Shown here in pieces: positions 34,856-46,320 of a stretch of DNA of 64,000 bases; position 1 is the first letter of the stretch; the number at the start of each line of letters is the position of its first letter. Both the position numbers and the translations under genes were made by a program. The stretch comes from Macrostomum hystrix (lineage: Eukaryota > Platyhelminthes > Macrostomidae), in the NCBI GenBank assembly GCA_950097015.1, contig CATNEN010000037.1:2695501-2759500 (forward strand), in the 5' to 3' direction. Below the pieces are notes generated by a model. The model was not told the DNA's origin and searched no databases. It worked only from the letters and a program-made list of their open reading frames with translations.

Positions 34856-36384
34856 CATAAGACACCATAGTTAAGATAAGACATTATCAAAGAAAAGAAT
34901 AATGTATTATCTCGCAGAATGAATACGTTATTCGCAGAAGCGTTTCTAGATTTAGCTAAAATCGAGTGACATTATTGCATAGCTACTGATATAAGCTATA
35001 CTAAATGTAGCACTGCCGTGTCCTGAGTAGCTAACGGATAAATTGAAAATAGTTTTAAATGGGACAATTCAAACCTGAATTGCGTCTGTTTCGCAACCTA
35101 ATAGTTGAATTTTCCAGTCGGCTTCCCACTCGGGTTTCATTCTGCTTTTGCCTTTGTTTTAATTGCTCAGTTTTTCAGATACTGTTAAAAAAATTAGTAT
35201 AATCTGCAGCCCTACCTTCACCTGAAAGCGAAACTGAAAAACTACTTCACTAAAACAAAAACACCTGAAAAAACTGCTTTTTTAGAAACAAGAACCACAG
35301 AAGCCAAATGACTCGCTGAAAATGAAATCCCACGGAAGACCCACCACCAGAATACAAATAACGCAAGGAAGTCAGGAAAAACCCAAGGGAGTCAGGGATA
35401 AACCCAAGGCAATCAGGAAAACCAAGGGTGTTAGGAATAAACCCAAGGGAGTCAGGGATAAACCCAAGGGAGTCAGGGATAAACCCAAGGCAGTCAGGGA
35501 TAAACCCAAGGCAGTCAGGGATAAACCCAACGGAGTCAGGAAAACTCAAGGTATTGCTAGAAAACTCAAGGGATTTCTGGAAAACCCAAGGGAGTCCTGG
35601 AAAACCCAAGGGAGTCCTGGAAAACCCAAGGGAGTCCTGGAAAACCCAAGGGAGTCCTGGAAAACCCAAGGGAGTCCTGGAAAACCCAAGGGAGTCCTGG
35701 AAAGCCCAAGGGAGTCAAGGATAAACCCAAGGGAGTCCTGGAAAACCCAAGGGAGTCCTGGAAAGCCCAAGGGAGTCAAGGATAAACCCAAGGGAGTGCT
35801 GGAAAACCCAAGGAAATCCGTTGGTTTCCAAGGAAAAACGAACGGGCTCACAAATTTAAATTTTTGTAAGTTGGCGCGTTTGGTTTCTGCTGTTAGAAGT
35901 TTTTCAAGAAAGTGACCATCATACTACAGATAAAAAATTAATCGAACATTTATCTTAAGAAGTCATTAGAATTACAGAAATGCAACAACCCGCTTATGGG
36001 CCAATGCTTGAAATAATTTAGGTCATGCGTTAAAATGCAAGCCAAAGAATAATATCAATTGGATTGTCAAGGACGAAAAGGTTATTGATTTGCTGTCAGG
36101 CTCTGTATTGATTTAAGCGAACCAGTCCGATGGACTTCAGTTCTGCAAAGCAACTGAATTGATAATTCGAAATTCGCAACAACTAGAAGCAGTGCAAAAA
36201 TAAAAGAATGGAAATTTAACTTTTCCGAAACCGCTTTTAAAATTAAATTTTCGTATTCTGCGCTACTATGGAGTCAGTAGTACATTGCAGGCACGTAAGT
36301 TTTTTCTTTGAATAAAATTATAGCTCTTTTCAGAGTTATGATAGCCGATAATGCTGGTCACAAACAATAATATTGCTTTTGTCG
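34856..36384. other. Intergenic; no gene seen outside the 20-bp array
   Basis: AT-rich DNA on both sides of the array at 35365-35820, running up to the retrotransposon's target duplication. No supported gene. Confidence 0.4.
35365..35820. repeat. 20/21-bp minisatellite
   Basis: Units of ACCCAAGGGAGTCCTGGAAA and the 21-bp relative with AGTCAGGGATAAACCC. Mixed unit lengths keep long frames open on both strands, which I do not treat as coding. Confidence 0.95.
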
Positions 36385-36396
36385 CGCAATGTGGAC
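36385..36396. repeat. Target-site duplication, 3' side of the retrotransposon
   Basis: CGCAATGTGGAC, identical to 42675-42686. The flanking bases differ, so the duplication is exactly 12 bp. Confidence 0.85.
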
Positions 36397-36489
36397 TTGA
36401 CTTACTTGACTTAGCTGCAGGGGGCATCTTCCGGATGCAGCGGGGAGGCGTTGCCGCCCATTCCGCTAGCCCCTGGCGACCACGGGCAA

Positions 36490-39400
36490 CTAGAGCTGCG
36501 GTGTCGCGCAGGGGGATCCGGTGGTGCCGGCGTCCGCAGCGCGGTCCTCCTCCGGAGTGTCCAGGAGGTGGAGGGTTGCTCGCCCGGTGGCCCTCAGGTA
36601 TCGGACGAGCTGGCAGATGTTCTCAGGCCTGAAAACGTCGGGGAGATCCGGGTTTGGGCCGAGATAGGTGAGCCGGTCCTGAGTGAAGGCGGGGCAGTCG
36701 CAAATAAAATGCTCTGCATCCTCAATGGCAGAGGCAGAAGGGGCATTCCTCACTGCGGATTTTGCCTTGCAGGAAGCGGTGCCTGGCGAAACAGCCATGG
36801 CCAGAGAGGGCCATGGTGACTGCCCTGATGTCCTTGCGGTTCAGTCCAAGCAAGGCTTTGCGAAGGGCAGTGGAGGGACAAGGGACAGCAGCGCGAGACT
36901 GCCGACAATCGGCGGTATTGATCCATCTGTCCTTGTGCTTTGAGGTCACCCACTGGTTAATCCGAGTGTTGACGACGGCGGTAGGGGTGGAGACCGCAGG
37001 CACGGGGCCAAAAAGCGAACCCGTCGAACCGGCCTTGGCGAGGCTGTCGGCCAATTCGTTACCAGGGTGGCCAGAGTGCCCTGGAATCCACCTTAGGGAC
37101 ACCTTGTTGTGGGTCCCTAAGCGGTTGAGTTGCGCGACGCAGTCAAGGACTGTGCGCGAGCAGGTGTGCGTGCGTCCAAGGGCATGGATCGCCGCCTGGC
37201 TGTCCGAGTGGAGGAAGATTTCTGCTCCATGGACGTTTTGGTAGATCAGCTCCAGGGCGCAGGAGCTGATGGCCAGAACTTCGTTCTGGAAAACAGTAGA
37301 GTTTATGCCGGTGTGCTGGGAGAAGGTCGCCACAGTTTTCCCTCCGGACATAATGCAGTAGCCGAAACCAGAGACCGAGTTGATTTGCGATCCGTCGGTG
37401 AAGCAGTGAATTTCACGGGGTTGGCCGTGGTCACGTACTTCCTGGCGAGGCGGAATGCTGGTTTTGAATTTTTGCGGTGGGCACAGCGTCGACGGGATTC
37501 CGTCGGAGAGAATTTTGAGACCTCCTGCTGCGTCCAGGTCCCGTAGGCTGAGGTCGCCATGGGGCTGGAGGTTCCGCTTGCTGAAAGCAAGTTGCTTCCG
37601 GATGGAGATACCCGCGTCCAGAAGACGACGAGCCGTCTTCATCGCCTCCCCCTTGATAAAAAGATCTAAAGGGGGAAGGTCCAGGAAGGCATTCATGCCA
37701 GCGAAGGGAGTGGAGGGTGCCGCACTCATGATGGCTCGACAAGCACGGCCCTGCACCTTGTTTAGGGCCTCCAGGACCCCTTTGGTCTCCAGGGCACTAT
37801 TCCAGATGAAGCCGGCAAAAGAGATGGCCGGTCTTACAATGGTAGTGTAAATCCACCAGAGACGGCGGGGGGTGAGGCCCCAGGTGGCGCCGAAGGCTCT
37901 GCGAATCTGCGCGAGCGTCGCAAGAGCTTTACGGGTTTTGAATTTGACGTGAGGTGTCCAGCTCAACCTGTGGTCGAGGATGACACCTAAGCATCTGGTT
38001 TGCTTCTCCATGGCGATTGGTTTGTTATAGAGAAGGAGAGGCTCAATCCTCCAGTTTCGTTTGCTGGTGAACATAATGGCGACGGTCTTGGACTCAGAGA
38101 GTTTGAGGCCGCAGCCATTGGCCCAGCGTTCGGCACGGTGGATGAAAGCTTGCAGAAGGTCTCTAAGGACCGGGGGAGACGGTCCGGCCACGGTGGCGGT
38201 GACGTCGTCAGCATAGCCGATTTTTTGGACCGGGTCCGGGTCAGGGCTGCAGAGCAGTTCGTCCATGACAAGGTTCCAAAGGATCGGACTGAGAACGCCA
38301 CCCTGCGGGCCTCCCTTCTGGACATTCACAGAACGGGAGTGTCCAAGCAGGTGCGAGGTGGCAGTTCGGTGAGAGATCATATACATGATCCAGCGGGTGA
38401 GGTGCTCGTGCGTAGCCCGGCGTTCCAGGGCTCGCCTAAAGGCTCCGAAGAGCACATTGTCGAAGGCACCATCAATGTCGAGGAAAAGCGAGAGAGCAAA
38501 ACCGGTGCCAAGCACGGCGCGCTCCAGCTTGTCGACAATGGCATGCAGAGCACTTTCGATGGAACGTCCGGATCGAAAGGCGTGCTGGTTGGCGGAGAGC
38601 GGGGAGTTCCTCAGCTCAACGTGAAGGAGGCGCCAAAGAACAAGCCTTTCAAGCAGCTTAAGAAAGAAAGATGTTAAGCTGATGGGGCGGAAGGCTTTGG
38701 CGGAGTGGTAGTCTCCCTTCCCAGGTTTGGGGATGAAGACGATAGTGGCTTCCTGCCAAGACCTGGGTACGTACCCGAGGGTGATACAGGCCTTGAACAG
38801 GTTGCAAAGGAGGCCGAGGAACCTGTCATTTTTTACCGCTTCATGTAGGAAGGCGGGGTAAATGTTGTCAGGTCCAGGCGACTTAAAAGGCGAGAAGGAG
38901 TTAGCAGCGCGAGCTGTCCGTTCTCTAGTGATAATAGTTGTCGCAAGGATGTGTCCACCCGGAGTGTGGTCCGGCGGGTCCTGAAGCGGCGCAGTCTGGG
39001 GGAAGGCGCTGGCGAGCATGATGTCCAGCGATTCGCCAGGATTCTCAGCAAGCCGGCCGTCCGGTCTTTTGATCACTGAGAGCTTCGACATTTTGTCAAG
39101 AGTGAGCGCTTTTACAACGCGAGAAGTTGGGCGGGCGCCCTCCAGCTCGGAGCAGTATTGGCGCCACTTTTCGGACTTCGCTTTCCTGGTGTCACGCTTA
39201 AAGTCACGAATCGCATTCTGGTAGGCGGTCAGGTCAGCTGGGTCCTTGCTTTTCCGCGCAATCCGCTGGAGGGATTTGGCCTTTCGCCGGAGGGTTCCAA
39301 GCGCTGGGTTCCACCAGGGAGCGGATTTTTTGCCTTTGTAGGCTTTAAGGGGGCAAGAGGTTTCATGAGCTGTCAAGATGGTCATGCTGAGTAGATCAGC

Positions 39401-40192
39401 CAGATCGTCCACTTCTTGACAGGTGGCAGGAACAACGGATTCTAACTGGTTGGTCTGGCGCTTCACGGATTCCGCAAAGGCCGTCCAGTCAGTATTCCGG
39501 GCGTTCCTTCTCCACAGAATACCAGGCTTGGAGTAGGAGCTTAGCAACCGGAAACGAATGAAGCGATGGTCAGACAGAGATTCCTCTTCGTCCCACACCT
39601 GCCAGTTCATAATCAGAGGGATCAGGCCCTGAGAGGCGAGGGTGGCGTCAAGGACCTCCGTCCATCGTCCATTGTCAAAGGTGGGTGTGCCACCCGAGTT
39701 GCAGAACTCAATATTGGTGGTGCAGATGTAGGCAAGGAGATCCTCGCCTCTGCAGTTGGAGGTAACACTGCCCCAGTGGGTGTGGTGGGCATTTATGTCG
39801 CCTGCCACCAGCAGCTCAAAGTCGCGGTCTGAGCAGTAGTCCACGAGGGAAGTGAGACTGGGCGGAACCGCAGGACCGTCACCAGGAATGTATATAGAGG
39901 CGATGATGACGGTGCGGTTCGGGAGAATGTGGTTGGTTTGGATGACACAGAGGTCTTTGTCAGAGAGGTCTGGTCTATACCAAGCTTTTAGATCGGTAGT
40001 CGCGAACACAGCAGCCCTGGGGTTTTGGGGCATGAAAAAACAGTCAAAACCAGCAGGAATGTTCGGAATCTTACCTTTCTTCGTCCAGGGCTCTTGGAGG
40101 AGGATGATGCCCGGTTTTTCGAAGTCCACCACACGCGCCAGGTTGGTCGAGGCCGCGATGCAGTGGTGCAGGTTCAGCTGCAGGAAGCTCAC
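36490..40192 (-). CDS. Retrotransposon ORF2: endonuclease, reverse transcriptase, RNase H
   Basis: Open for 1156 codons from 40192 to 36722. Domains in order: APE-type endonuclease ([38 protein letters not shown]; residues 1 to about 215); reverse transcriptase ([40 protein letters not shown], and the catalytic IGYADD at about 659); RNase H (HCFTDGSQ about 929, [23 protein letters not shown] about 994, [20 protein letters not shown]). It stops just after CPFCLCH. One base further the frame continues [13 protein letters not shown] to a stop at 36490, completing a C-terminal Cys-Cys-His-Cys finger. So one surplus base at about 36722-36735 truncates the protein, or is an error. It starts 35 bp after ORF1 ends. 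Confidence 0.92.
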
Positions 40193-40227
40193 CCCAGGAG
40201 GGGCGGTCCGTGCGGCTATCTGCTGAC

Positions 40228-41715
40228 CTACGGCGAGTTGTTCAGGAGCGATTCCTCGTCCTCGCCGGTGTTTTGCCCGAGCTCCATCGGTTCCTCCTGA
40301 ATCGGATCCAGAGTTGAGGCCGGGGCTGCCGCAACAGCGGCGTCCGTGTCCTCAACCCGGTTTTCCGCTGGGGGTTCCGATGAAACATTGGGCCGGGTGG
40401 TGCTGCGGTGGCGTCCACTGTTGGGGTCCGACAGCTGTCTGGCGCGCTGAGTCAAGCCAGCACGGATGGTGTTGCGGGCGGGTTTCCGGCCCTTACCACG
40501 TCCGCCTGTCGTTGCGGCTCGCGCGGCTTTGCCCCTGATAGGGTCCGCATCCTCGGAGTGGTCGTGACGATCAGGAGTCTGTGTTCCAGGGCGCAGGGGC
40601 CCGGCAGAGCTCTGGTTCGTCCGTTTCCGCTTTTCCGGGGGCGGCGGGCGAGTGGCGTCGGACTCGAAGCTGAAAATCTGCATTCGAGTGAGGCCTGCAC
40701 TGATGTAGGACATGTCTGGGCAGCGGAGCATCCAGCTGTCCGACAATCCTAGGATGGCCGTGAAACCGTCTCCACCAGGTCTGGTGATGGTTTCATGAAC
40801 CACGACACCGTTTGCTGGCAGATCCGGGTGGATTGCCAACAGCAGGCGGCGCAGTTCTCCGGCGTTGGTGATGGCGCTGCGAGCTGGAATCCAAACACGA
40901 TGACGGTGTGTCTGGGGGCGCTCGTCCTCCCTGTAGATAAACAGGTTGCCCATTTCCGTGCCCCAGTCGAAGGATTTCAGCATCTCGAGGAGTTGCTGTC
41001 CGGACTGGTTGTCGGCAGGCTGGACAATGAGGGCTTGGTCCTGGATGTCGGTCTTCAGGACGTGCAGTACAGTGCCGCTCAGTGCCAGTTTGACCAGATG
41101 GGAGTCCAATCTGCGCCAGATCTGGTCGAGTTGCGCTGTTGTGAGGGGCGTCTCCTGGCCTCGGATAACCAAGGCCGGCTGCCTCTTTGCCATAGCAGCG
41201 TAAGTGCGCTTTGGCCTTGTGGTTTGGCCGGCGCCTCCCGCAACGGGCCCCCCAGCAGTCGTCGGAGTTTCCGGATGACTGTGAGAGGTTCCGCCGCGAG
41301 AGGAACCGGATGCCCCAGAGGCCTGGGCGGCACTTTTCCGCGCTTCCGGATTTCCCGGACGGCGCGAGGAGTCCGCCTCCTTGTTGGGTGCCGGTTCCTC
41401 CGCGATGTTCGCAGAGTTGCCGGCCCCCTCCTCGGAGGCGGTGGTTGGCGCGGATTTCGCAGCCAACCGTACTTCCTGTTTTCGCCGCCGGAATTCCTGG
41501 AGGCGGGCGAGGCTGCGGGCTTGCGTGGAAGGGGAGCGTTTGCTCTTTGATCCAGCCGCTCTGGTGTTTTCCTGAGTGGCGGAGGAGCAGGATGAATTTT
41601 GGGCGCCGGTGGAACCGGTGTCGCCCTGGCGCTGGTCCTGAGGATCTGCGTCGCCGGCCGGGGTCGGCGTTTCAGCAGGGTCCTGGGACGTGCTGGAGCT
41701 GTAGTGGGACTCCAT
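40228..41715 (-). CDS. Retrotransposon ORF1 (gag-like), 495 residues
   Basis: An intact frame ahead of ORF2. The first 190 residues are Ser/Pro/Ala/Gln-rich and disordered with a basic patch ([20 protein letters not shown]). Residues about 190-350 form a compact region ([58 protein letters not shown]) that resembles the gag-like domain found beside arthropod LOA/R1-type elements (DUF4780-like), a tentative match by eye. The C-terminus is basic then acidic, with no CCHC knuckle that I can see. Its expected role is RNA binding and chaperoning in the retrotransposition particle. Confidence 0.85.
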   Translation of the reverse strand: MESHYSSSTSQDPAETPTPAGDADPQDQRQGDTGSTGAQNSSCSSATQENTRAAGSKSKRSPSTQARSLARLQEFRRRKQEVRLAAKSAPTTASEEGAGNSANIAEEPAPNKEADSSRRPGNPEARKSAAQASGASGSSRGGTSHSHPETPTTAGGPVAGGAGQTTRPKRTYAAMAKRQPALVIRGQETPLTTAQLDQIWRRLDSHLVKLALSGTVLHVLKTDIQDQALIVQPADNQSGQQLLEMLKSFDWGTEMGNLFIYREDERPQTHRHRVWIPARSAITNAGELRRLLLAIHPDLPANGVVVHETITRPGGDGFTAILGLSDSWMLRCPDMSYISAGLTRMQIFSFESDATRPPPPEKRKRTNQSSAGPLRPGTQTPDRHDHSEDADPIRGKAARAATTGGRGKGRKPARNTIRAGLTQRARQLSDPNSGRHRSTTRPNVSSEPPAENRVEDTDAAVAAAPASTLDPIQEEPMELGQNTGEDEESLLNNSP

Positions 41716-41819
41716 AGGTCGCTGGAAAAAGAGAAAGAAGAGAATAAAAATAAAAACCGCTAATGGCCGGATAGACTCCCCGGACCTTTCAGCCCCTCAG
41801 CGCGGTGAGACCTTAGGCA

Positions 41820-42400
41820 TAAGAGGACACCTAAAGCAGTGCCAGGCCCGCAGACTGGCTGCGTACCCTGTTGAGGTCGAAGGGTGACACCTGTCCCTCA
41901 GAGCCGTAGCCAGAGGTACCTGATCACGCACAGGTGCACGAGCGCTGCGGACTGGCCGCATACCCTGTTAAGGTCAAAGGGTGACACCTTTCCCTCAGAG
42001 CCGTAGCCAGAGGCACCTGATCACGCACAGGTGCACGAAAACTGCGGACTGGCCGCATACCCTGTTAAGGTCAAAGGGTGACACCTTTCCCTCAGAGCCG
42101 TAGCCAGAGGTACCTGATCACGCACAGGTGCGCGAGACGCTGCGGACTGGCCGCATACCCTGTCAAGGTCAAAGGGTAACACCTCTCCCTCAGAGCCGTA
42201 GCCAGAGGTACCTGATCACGCACAGGTGCGCGAGACGCTGCGGACTGGCCGCATACCCTGTCAAGGTCAAAGGGTAACACCTCTCCCTCAGAGCCGTAGC
42301 CAGAGGTACCTGATCACGCACAGGTGCACGAAAGCTGCGGACTCGCCGCATACCCTGTTAAGGTCAAAGGGTGACACCTTTCCCTCCAGCCAGGGCTAGA
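41820..42400 (-). promoter_or_regulatory. 98-bp tandem units in the retrotransposon 5' region
   Basis: Six copies spaced 97-98 bp (GCGGACTGGCCGCATACCC begins at 41946, 42044, 42142 and 42240, with diverged copies at about 41850 and 42337). They lie between the element's 5' end and ORF1. In other non-LTR families such 5' monomers carry the internal promoter; that role here is inferred from position. Confidence 0.8.
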
Positions 42401-42674
42401 GGTACCCAGTTTGGCCAGAGGCCCTGGATGGGTCATCCAGCGCTGTTGCCCATTCTGTCCGGCTGCCCTAGGGTCAGCCTTGAACACTCGCGGGACGTGT
42501 ACCCATGGGTCAGCTGACGGGACAGCGTGGAGGGATCCCTGCACCCGGAGGTACAGGGCTCCTTCCTGCCAGGCCTGCTCAAAAAACGACTGCAGGTGTG
42601 AGGCATCGCAGACCTTAGCCCGTAGGCCTGGTCTGACTCATACCACACAGGCATTGTGTCCCGCCGGTGCGAGC

Positions 42675-42686
42675 CGCAATGTGGAC
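42675..42686. repeat. Target-site duplication, 5' side of the retrotransposon
   Basis: CGCAATGTGGAC, the partner of 36385-36396. Confidence 0.85.
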
Positions 42687-42796
42687 AGTGGGACATGCAA
42701 AACGGAATGACCCATGGAATTCTATGGCCAAGCGTTTGAATTCACAAGAGCAAGTAAGCCATAGACAACTCAATTTTTCATGCAATAAGGACCGAT

Positions 42797-43015
42797 ATGA
42801 GCCAGAATACTTGTACATGTACATCAGTCAGTAATCAGATGTCATTCAGTACATGTACATCAGTCAGTAATCAGATGTCATTCAGTACATGTACATCAGT
42901 CAGTTATCAAATGTCATTCAGTACATGTACATCAGTCAGTTATCAAATGTCATTCAGTACATGTACATCAGTCAGTTATCAAATATCATTCAGTATCAAA
43001 TATCATCATTCATTA
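42797..43015. repeat. 36-bp minisatellite
   Basis: About five and a half copies of a 36-bp unit (TCAGTACATGTACATCAGTC, then AGTTATCAAATGTCAT). The unit contains the palindrome TGTACATGTACA. The period is a multiple of three, so a repetitive frame is open, but with no gene context. Confidence 0.9.
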
Positions 43016-43338
43016 TCTAGTCTGAAAAAAGAGAAATAAAAAGTACACAAACATTATTTTTGCTGAATGCTTAGTTTGGGCCGCACAATGAAAGTGTCAC
43101 ATTAAAGAGTATATTTATCGCCAATAAATTTTGATGAATTTTTGCGGTCCTGTGGGGAAGGCAGATTTTTGGGCTCTCAGGTGTGCTTGTTAAATTTCTG
43201 CCGCACTTGAAAAAAACTGACTCATCGAGTTTGGAAAATCTTTTAGAGTGAGAGCTCAGGAAAGTAGATATTATCGTGTTGTTGATCTTTAATCTGCTGC
43301 TAGTTCATATTAGCTATGGTTAGTGAGTTTTGTAGTCG

Positions 43339-44898
43339 TCACTCAGCCAGCGGCTCCTCGAGGTACACCCGGCGACCGGCCTTCTTCTCGACCGTGTCTA
43401 GAGCGTCGACTCCGTCCAGCCAGGGATTCTTCTTCTCCATCTAAAAGAGAAATTGTTCTGGTTTGCATCTGCGAAAACTGACCCAAGATTTCCCACTCTG
43501 TTCTCACCAATCTCCCAAAATATTCCCCAACTCTCTACTCACTAATCTTCCCAGAGATTCCCCCACTCTGTTCTCATCAATCTTCCCTGAGATTTCCCCA
43601 CTCTGTTCTCAGCAATCTTCCCTGAGATTTCCCCACTCTGTTCTCATCAATCTCCCCTGAGATTTCCCCACTCTGTTCTCATCAATCTCCCCTGAGATTT
43701 CCCCACTTTATTCTCCCCACTTTGTTCCTGAGATTCCACCACTCTGTTCTCACCAATCTCCCCTGAGATTTCCCCACTTTGTTCTCCCCACTTTGTTCCT
43801 GAGATTCCACCACTCTGTTCTCACCAATCTCCCCGAGATTCCCCTGCATTTTCCCATCCGAAATCCCCAAAGCAAGCCAGGCAGCACTGACCACACGGCT
43901 CTGGAAGTTAGCCCGCACGCCTCGCTTGCTGACTGAGTATCTCGGCGACTTCTTGGCGTCCAGTTTGTCGCGCTTGTTGCCCAGCAGGAATGGATTGAGG
44001 TGGCCGCCCATCTGCAATTCAGCGGTGGGAGGTGGTGAATTAATGAGAAGAGGTCGGGGGTTCGAATCTGGGCCTGAAATCCTTATTAAGATCAGTGCAT
44101 CAAATAGGTCATGATTTGCAATGACCCAGGGAAAGCAACCTAACTATAAATTCGGCTCACATTGGCGGCCTTCTTGGAGGTGACGCTAACAGTGCCAGCC
44201 GGGCACTCCATGTGCTCATTGTCGCAGGGGCACTGGCCGGTGGCCATCTTGTGCAGGGCGTCGTTGCGGTTGTACTCGGCCGTGTCGTGGACGGCGCTGT
44301 CGCATGGCGCTGCCAGCTTTGACCGGTCGATGCCAACTGGGCAGGGATTTGGCGGCTCGCAGTAGCTGGGCAGCGAGTCGGTGATGATCTTGGCCTTCTG
44401 CGGCTTATTCTGCGGCCCGGTCACCTGGCCGGGCTCACCGGCGCCGCCGCTGACCTTCTGGGCGCCCCAGATCTTGTTGAGGAAGGGCTCCTCCTCGCGC
44501 CGGGCTGGGATGTCAGGCGAGTCCGAATCGTCCAGTTGATGGCCGAGCAGTTCGTTGAGGTCACCGCGAGTCAGCCGGGGAGCCTCGGCGGCGCCAGTTC
44601 GCTCGAGCAGCTCCGACCAGTAGCGGTCGGCGTCGAAGCCGGTAGGATAGGCGTTGTCGTTGACGTAGTGCCGAGCCTGCAGATCGGTCACGTGACCGTT
44701 CAGCTCGTCCAGGAAGTTGCGCTGGCCCTCAGCCAGGCCGGACAAATAGTCCGAGTGCAGGCGCTGGTTGCGCTTTTCGATGCCGGCCAGGTAGTCACCG
44801 TAGTTGCCGCCGGCGCAGGCGGCCGGCACGATCAGGGCGGCTGCAGCCAGGAGCAGTGTCAGCAGCCCAACTGGGCTGGAATGGTTGAGCAGCTGCAT
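43339..44898 (-). CDS. SCG5: Neuroendocrine protein 7B2 (secretogranin V), PC2 chaperone
   Basis: Three exons in phase 0: 44898-44161, 44011-43892 and 43440-43339 (stop TGA), 319 residues. A signal peptide covers about 1-30 (LLTLLLAAAALIVPAACA); an in-frame upstream Met at 45060 would bury it, so I chose 44898. The hallmark PPNPCPVG near residue 190 is followed by DTAEYNRNDALHKM, as in 7B2. The C-terminal part has basic sites (SVSKR) and two 16-residue stretches, NPFLLGNKRDKLDAKK (exon 2) and NPWLDGVDALDTVEKK (exon 3), both aligned with the single vertebrate inhibitory CT-peptide core. Known of the family: 7B2 escorts pro-PC2 through the secretory pathway, and its C-terminal peptide inhibits the protease until cleaved. 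Oddities: the duplicated CT motif, an extra Cys-rich GQCPCDNEHMEC, and a longer N-terminal region than vertebrate 7B2. Confidence 0.9.
43480..43845. repeat. About 36-bp minisatellite in the last 7B2 intron
   Basis: About nine copies of a 36-37 bp unit (CCACTCTGTTCTCATCAATC, then TCCCTGAGATTTCC), with a longer variant that includes TTCTCCCCACTTTGTTCCTG. It fills most of the intron between exons 2 and 3. Confidence 0.9.
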
Positions 44899-45744
44899 TG
44901 CTGGGGGGATGAACAAGTGGCGGCACTCAGTGAGGAGGGAAAAGAGGCAACTGGCTTCGGCCGGTACCGCATTTATCTGCCCGACTCTCTGGATCGATGT
45001 TTTCTCCCATCCCCGGCCTCGCTCTCGCCCTCCTCTAACCCCTGCACTGATCCCGCACACTAATTTTGCTGGTTGCTATGGGCAACGCTCTAACACACAA
45101 ATTGTACACTTCAGAGTGCAGTGTTCGACGGATTTCAAGATGGAATGGATGCTCAGGCGGGGGGAGTACGATTATTGATTGCTTCGTATTGAGTACTCAG
45201 AAAGTGTACTCAATCAGCTAGGCTGTTGAGCTGCTTGGGATGTGGAAGCAGTTGGGACGAGAGGAGAGAGAAGGAGGGGATTGGAGTATTAGAAGCCTAG
45301 AGGGAGGCAGCGTTGCTTCTCTCTCCTCATCCCCATTCCATATATGGGCATAGGGATGCTGCTTACGTAGAAGAGACGTAGCATTGAGACAGGGGAATAG
45401 GCTAGGGGATATTTTTGGCACAAGCGCGGGCTAAGTGCACCTAGCTTGTTTGCCCAAGCAACAAAAGCAGCAGCAGCAAATATCCCGTTTTAATGCATAG
45501 TGTGTTAATACGGCATTTGAACATTTTGTAAGAAATGTGAGACAGCCGAGGTGTTGCCATCTTAGTGTGATAGGTTTTTCGCTAAATACAAACCATAAAC
45601 CTGTCGCTTTCGCTACGAAAAACTCTTGTCTCCGAGTCCCTTTATTTGACCTGCACTTTTAATCTTAATGAAGCATGGTTTAAAAATAGAGTTTTCGAGA
45701 TGAAATATATATTTTTGAATTTTCTGGATCTTTTATCGTGCAGT
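44899..45744. other. Upstream region of 7B2
   Basis: 5' UTR and presumed promoter of 7B2. No TATA box or repeat that I can support, and no other gene seen. Confidence 0.4.
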
Positions 45745-46320
45745 TCCGACACTTTTTACCATAGACAACAGCCTCCCACTGTTACCACAGACAGTATTTT
45801 GATATTCTTAAATCGAATGCCGTTCCGACACTTTTTACCATAGACAACAGCCTCCCACTGTTACCACTGACAGTTTTTCGATATTCTTAAATCGAATGCC
45901 GTTCCGACACTTTTTACCATAGACAACAGCCTCCCACTGTTTCCACTGACAGTATTTTGATAGTCTGAAACTAAACGCAGTTCCAACACTTTTTACCATA
46001 GACAGCAGCCTCCCACTGTTACCACTGACAGTATTTTGATAGTCTGAAATCGAATGCCGTTCCGACACTTTTTACCATAGACAACAGCCTCCCACTGTTA
46101 CCACTGACAGTTTTTCGATATTCTTAAACCGAATGCCGTTCCGACACTTTTTACCATAGACAACAGCCTCCCACTATTTCCACTGACAGTATTTTGATAG
46201 TCTGAAATTAAACGCAGTTCCGACACTTTTTACCATAGACAACAGCCTCCCACTGTTACCACAGACAGTATTTTGATAGTGTGAAATTAAACGCAGTTCC
46301 GACACTTTTTACCATAGAAA
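45745..46320. repeat. 79-bp tandem repeat
   Basis: Seven copies spaced 78-80 bp, each with CCGTTCCGACACTTTTTACC, ATAGACAACAGCCTCCCACT and GTTACCACTGACAGT. Two alternating tail types occur (ATTCTTAAATCGAATG and AGTCTGAAATTAAACGC). Confidence 0.95.

Larger units (their letters stand above)
36397..42674 (-). mobile_element. Full-length non-LTR retrotransposon (endonuclease, RT, RNase H)
   Basis: A 6278-bp insertion on the minus strand flanked by a perfect 12-bp target-site duplication, CGCAATGTGGAC, at 36385-36396 and 42675-42686. The 5' end is at 42674. It has a 5' region with 98-bp tandem units, ORF1, ORF2, and a 3' end in short AAGTCAAGT-like tandem words instead of poly(A). Endonuclease plus an RNase H after the RT places it near the I/R1/LOA-type groups; clade assignment needs a tree. 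Completeness and a clean duplication indicate a recent insertion. Confidence 0.92.

Noticed and set aside
40025-41550. Plus-strand frames of up to 251 codons over the retrotransposon
   Set aside because: Antisense shadows of ORF1 and ORF2, which have clear domains on the minus strand.
44899-45060. Upstream in-frame Met at 45060 for 7B2
   Set aside because: It would put about 54 residues before the signal peptide; the Met at 44898 starts a normal signal sequence.
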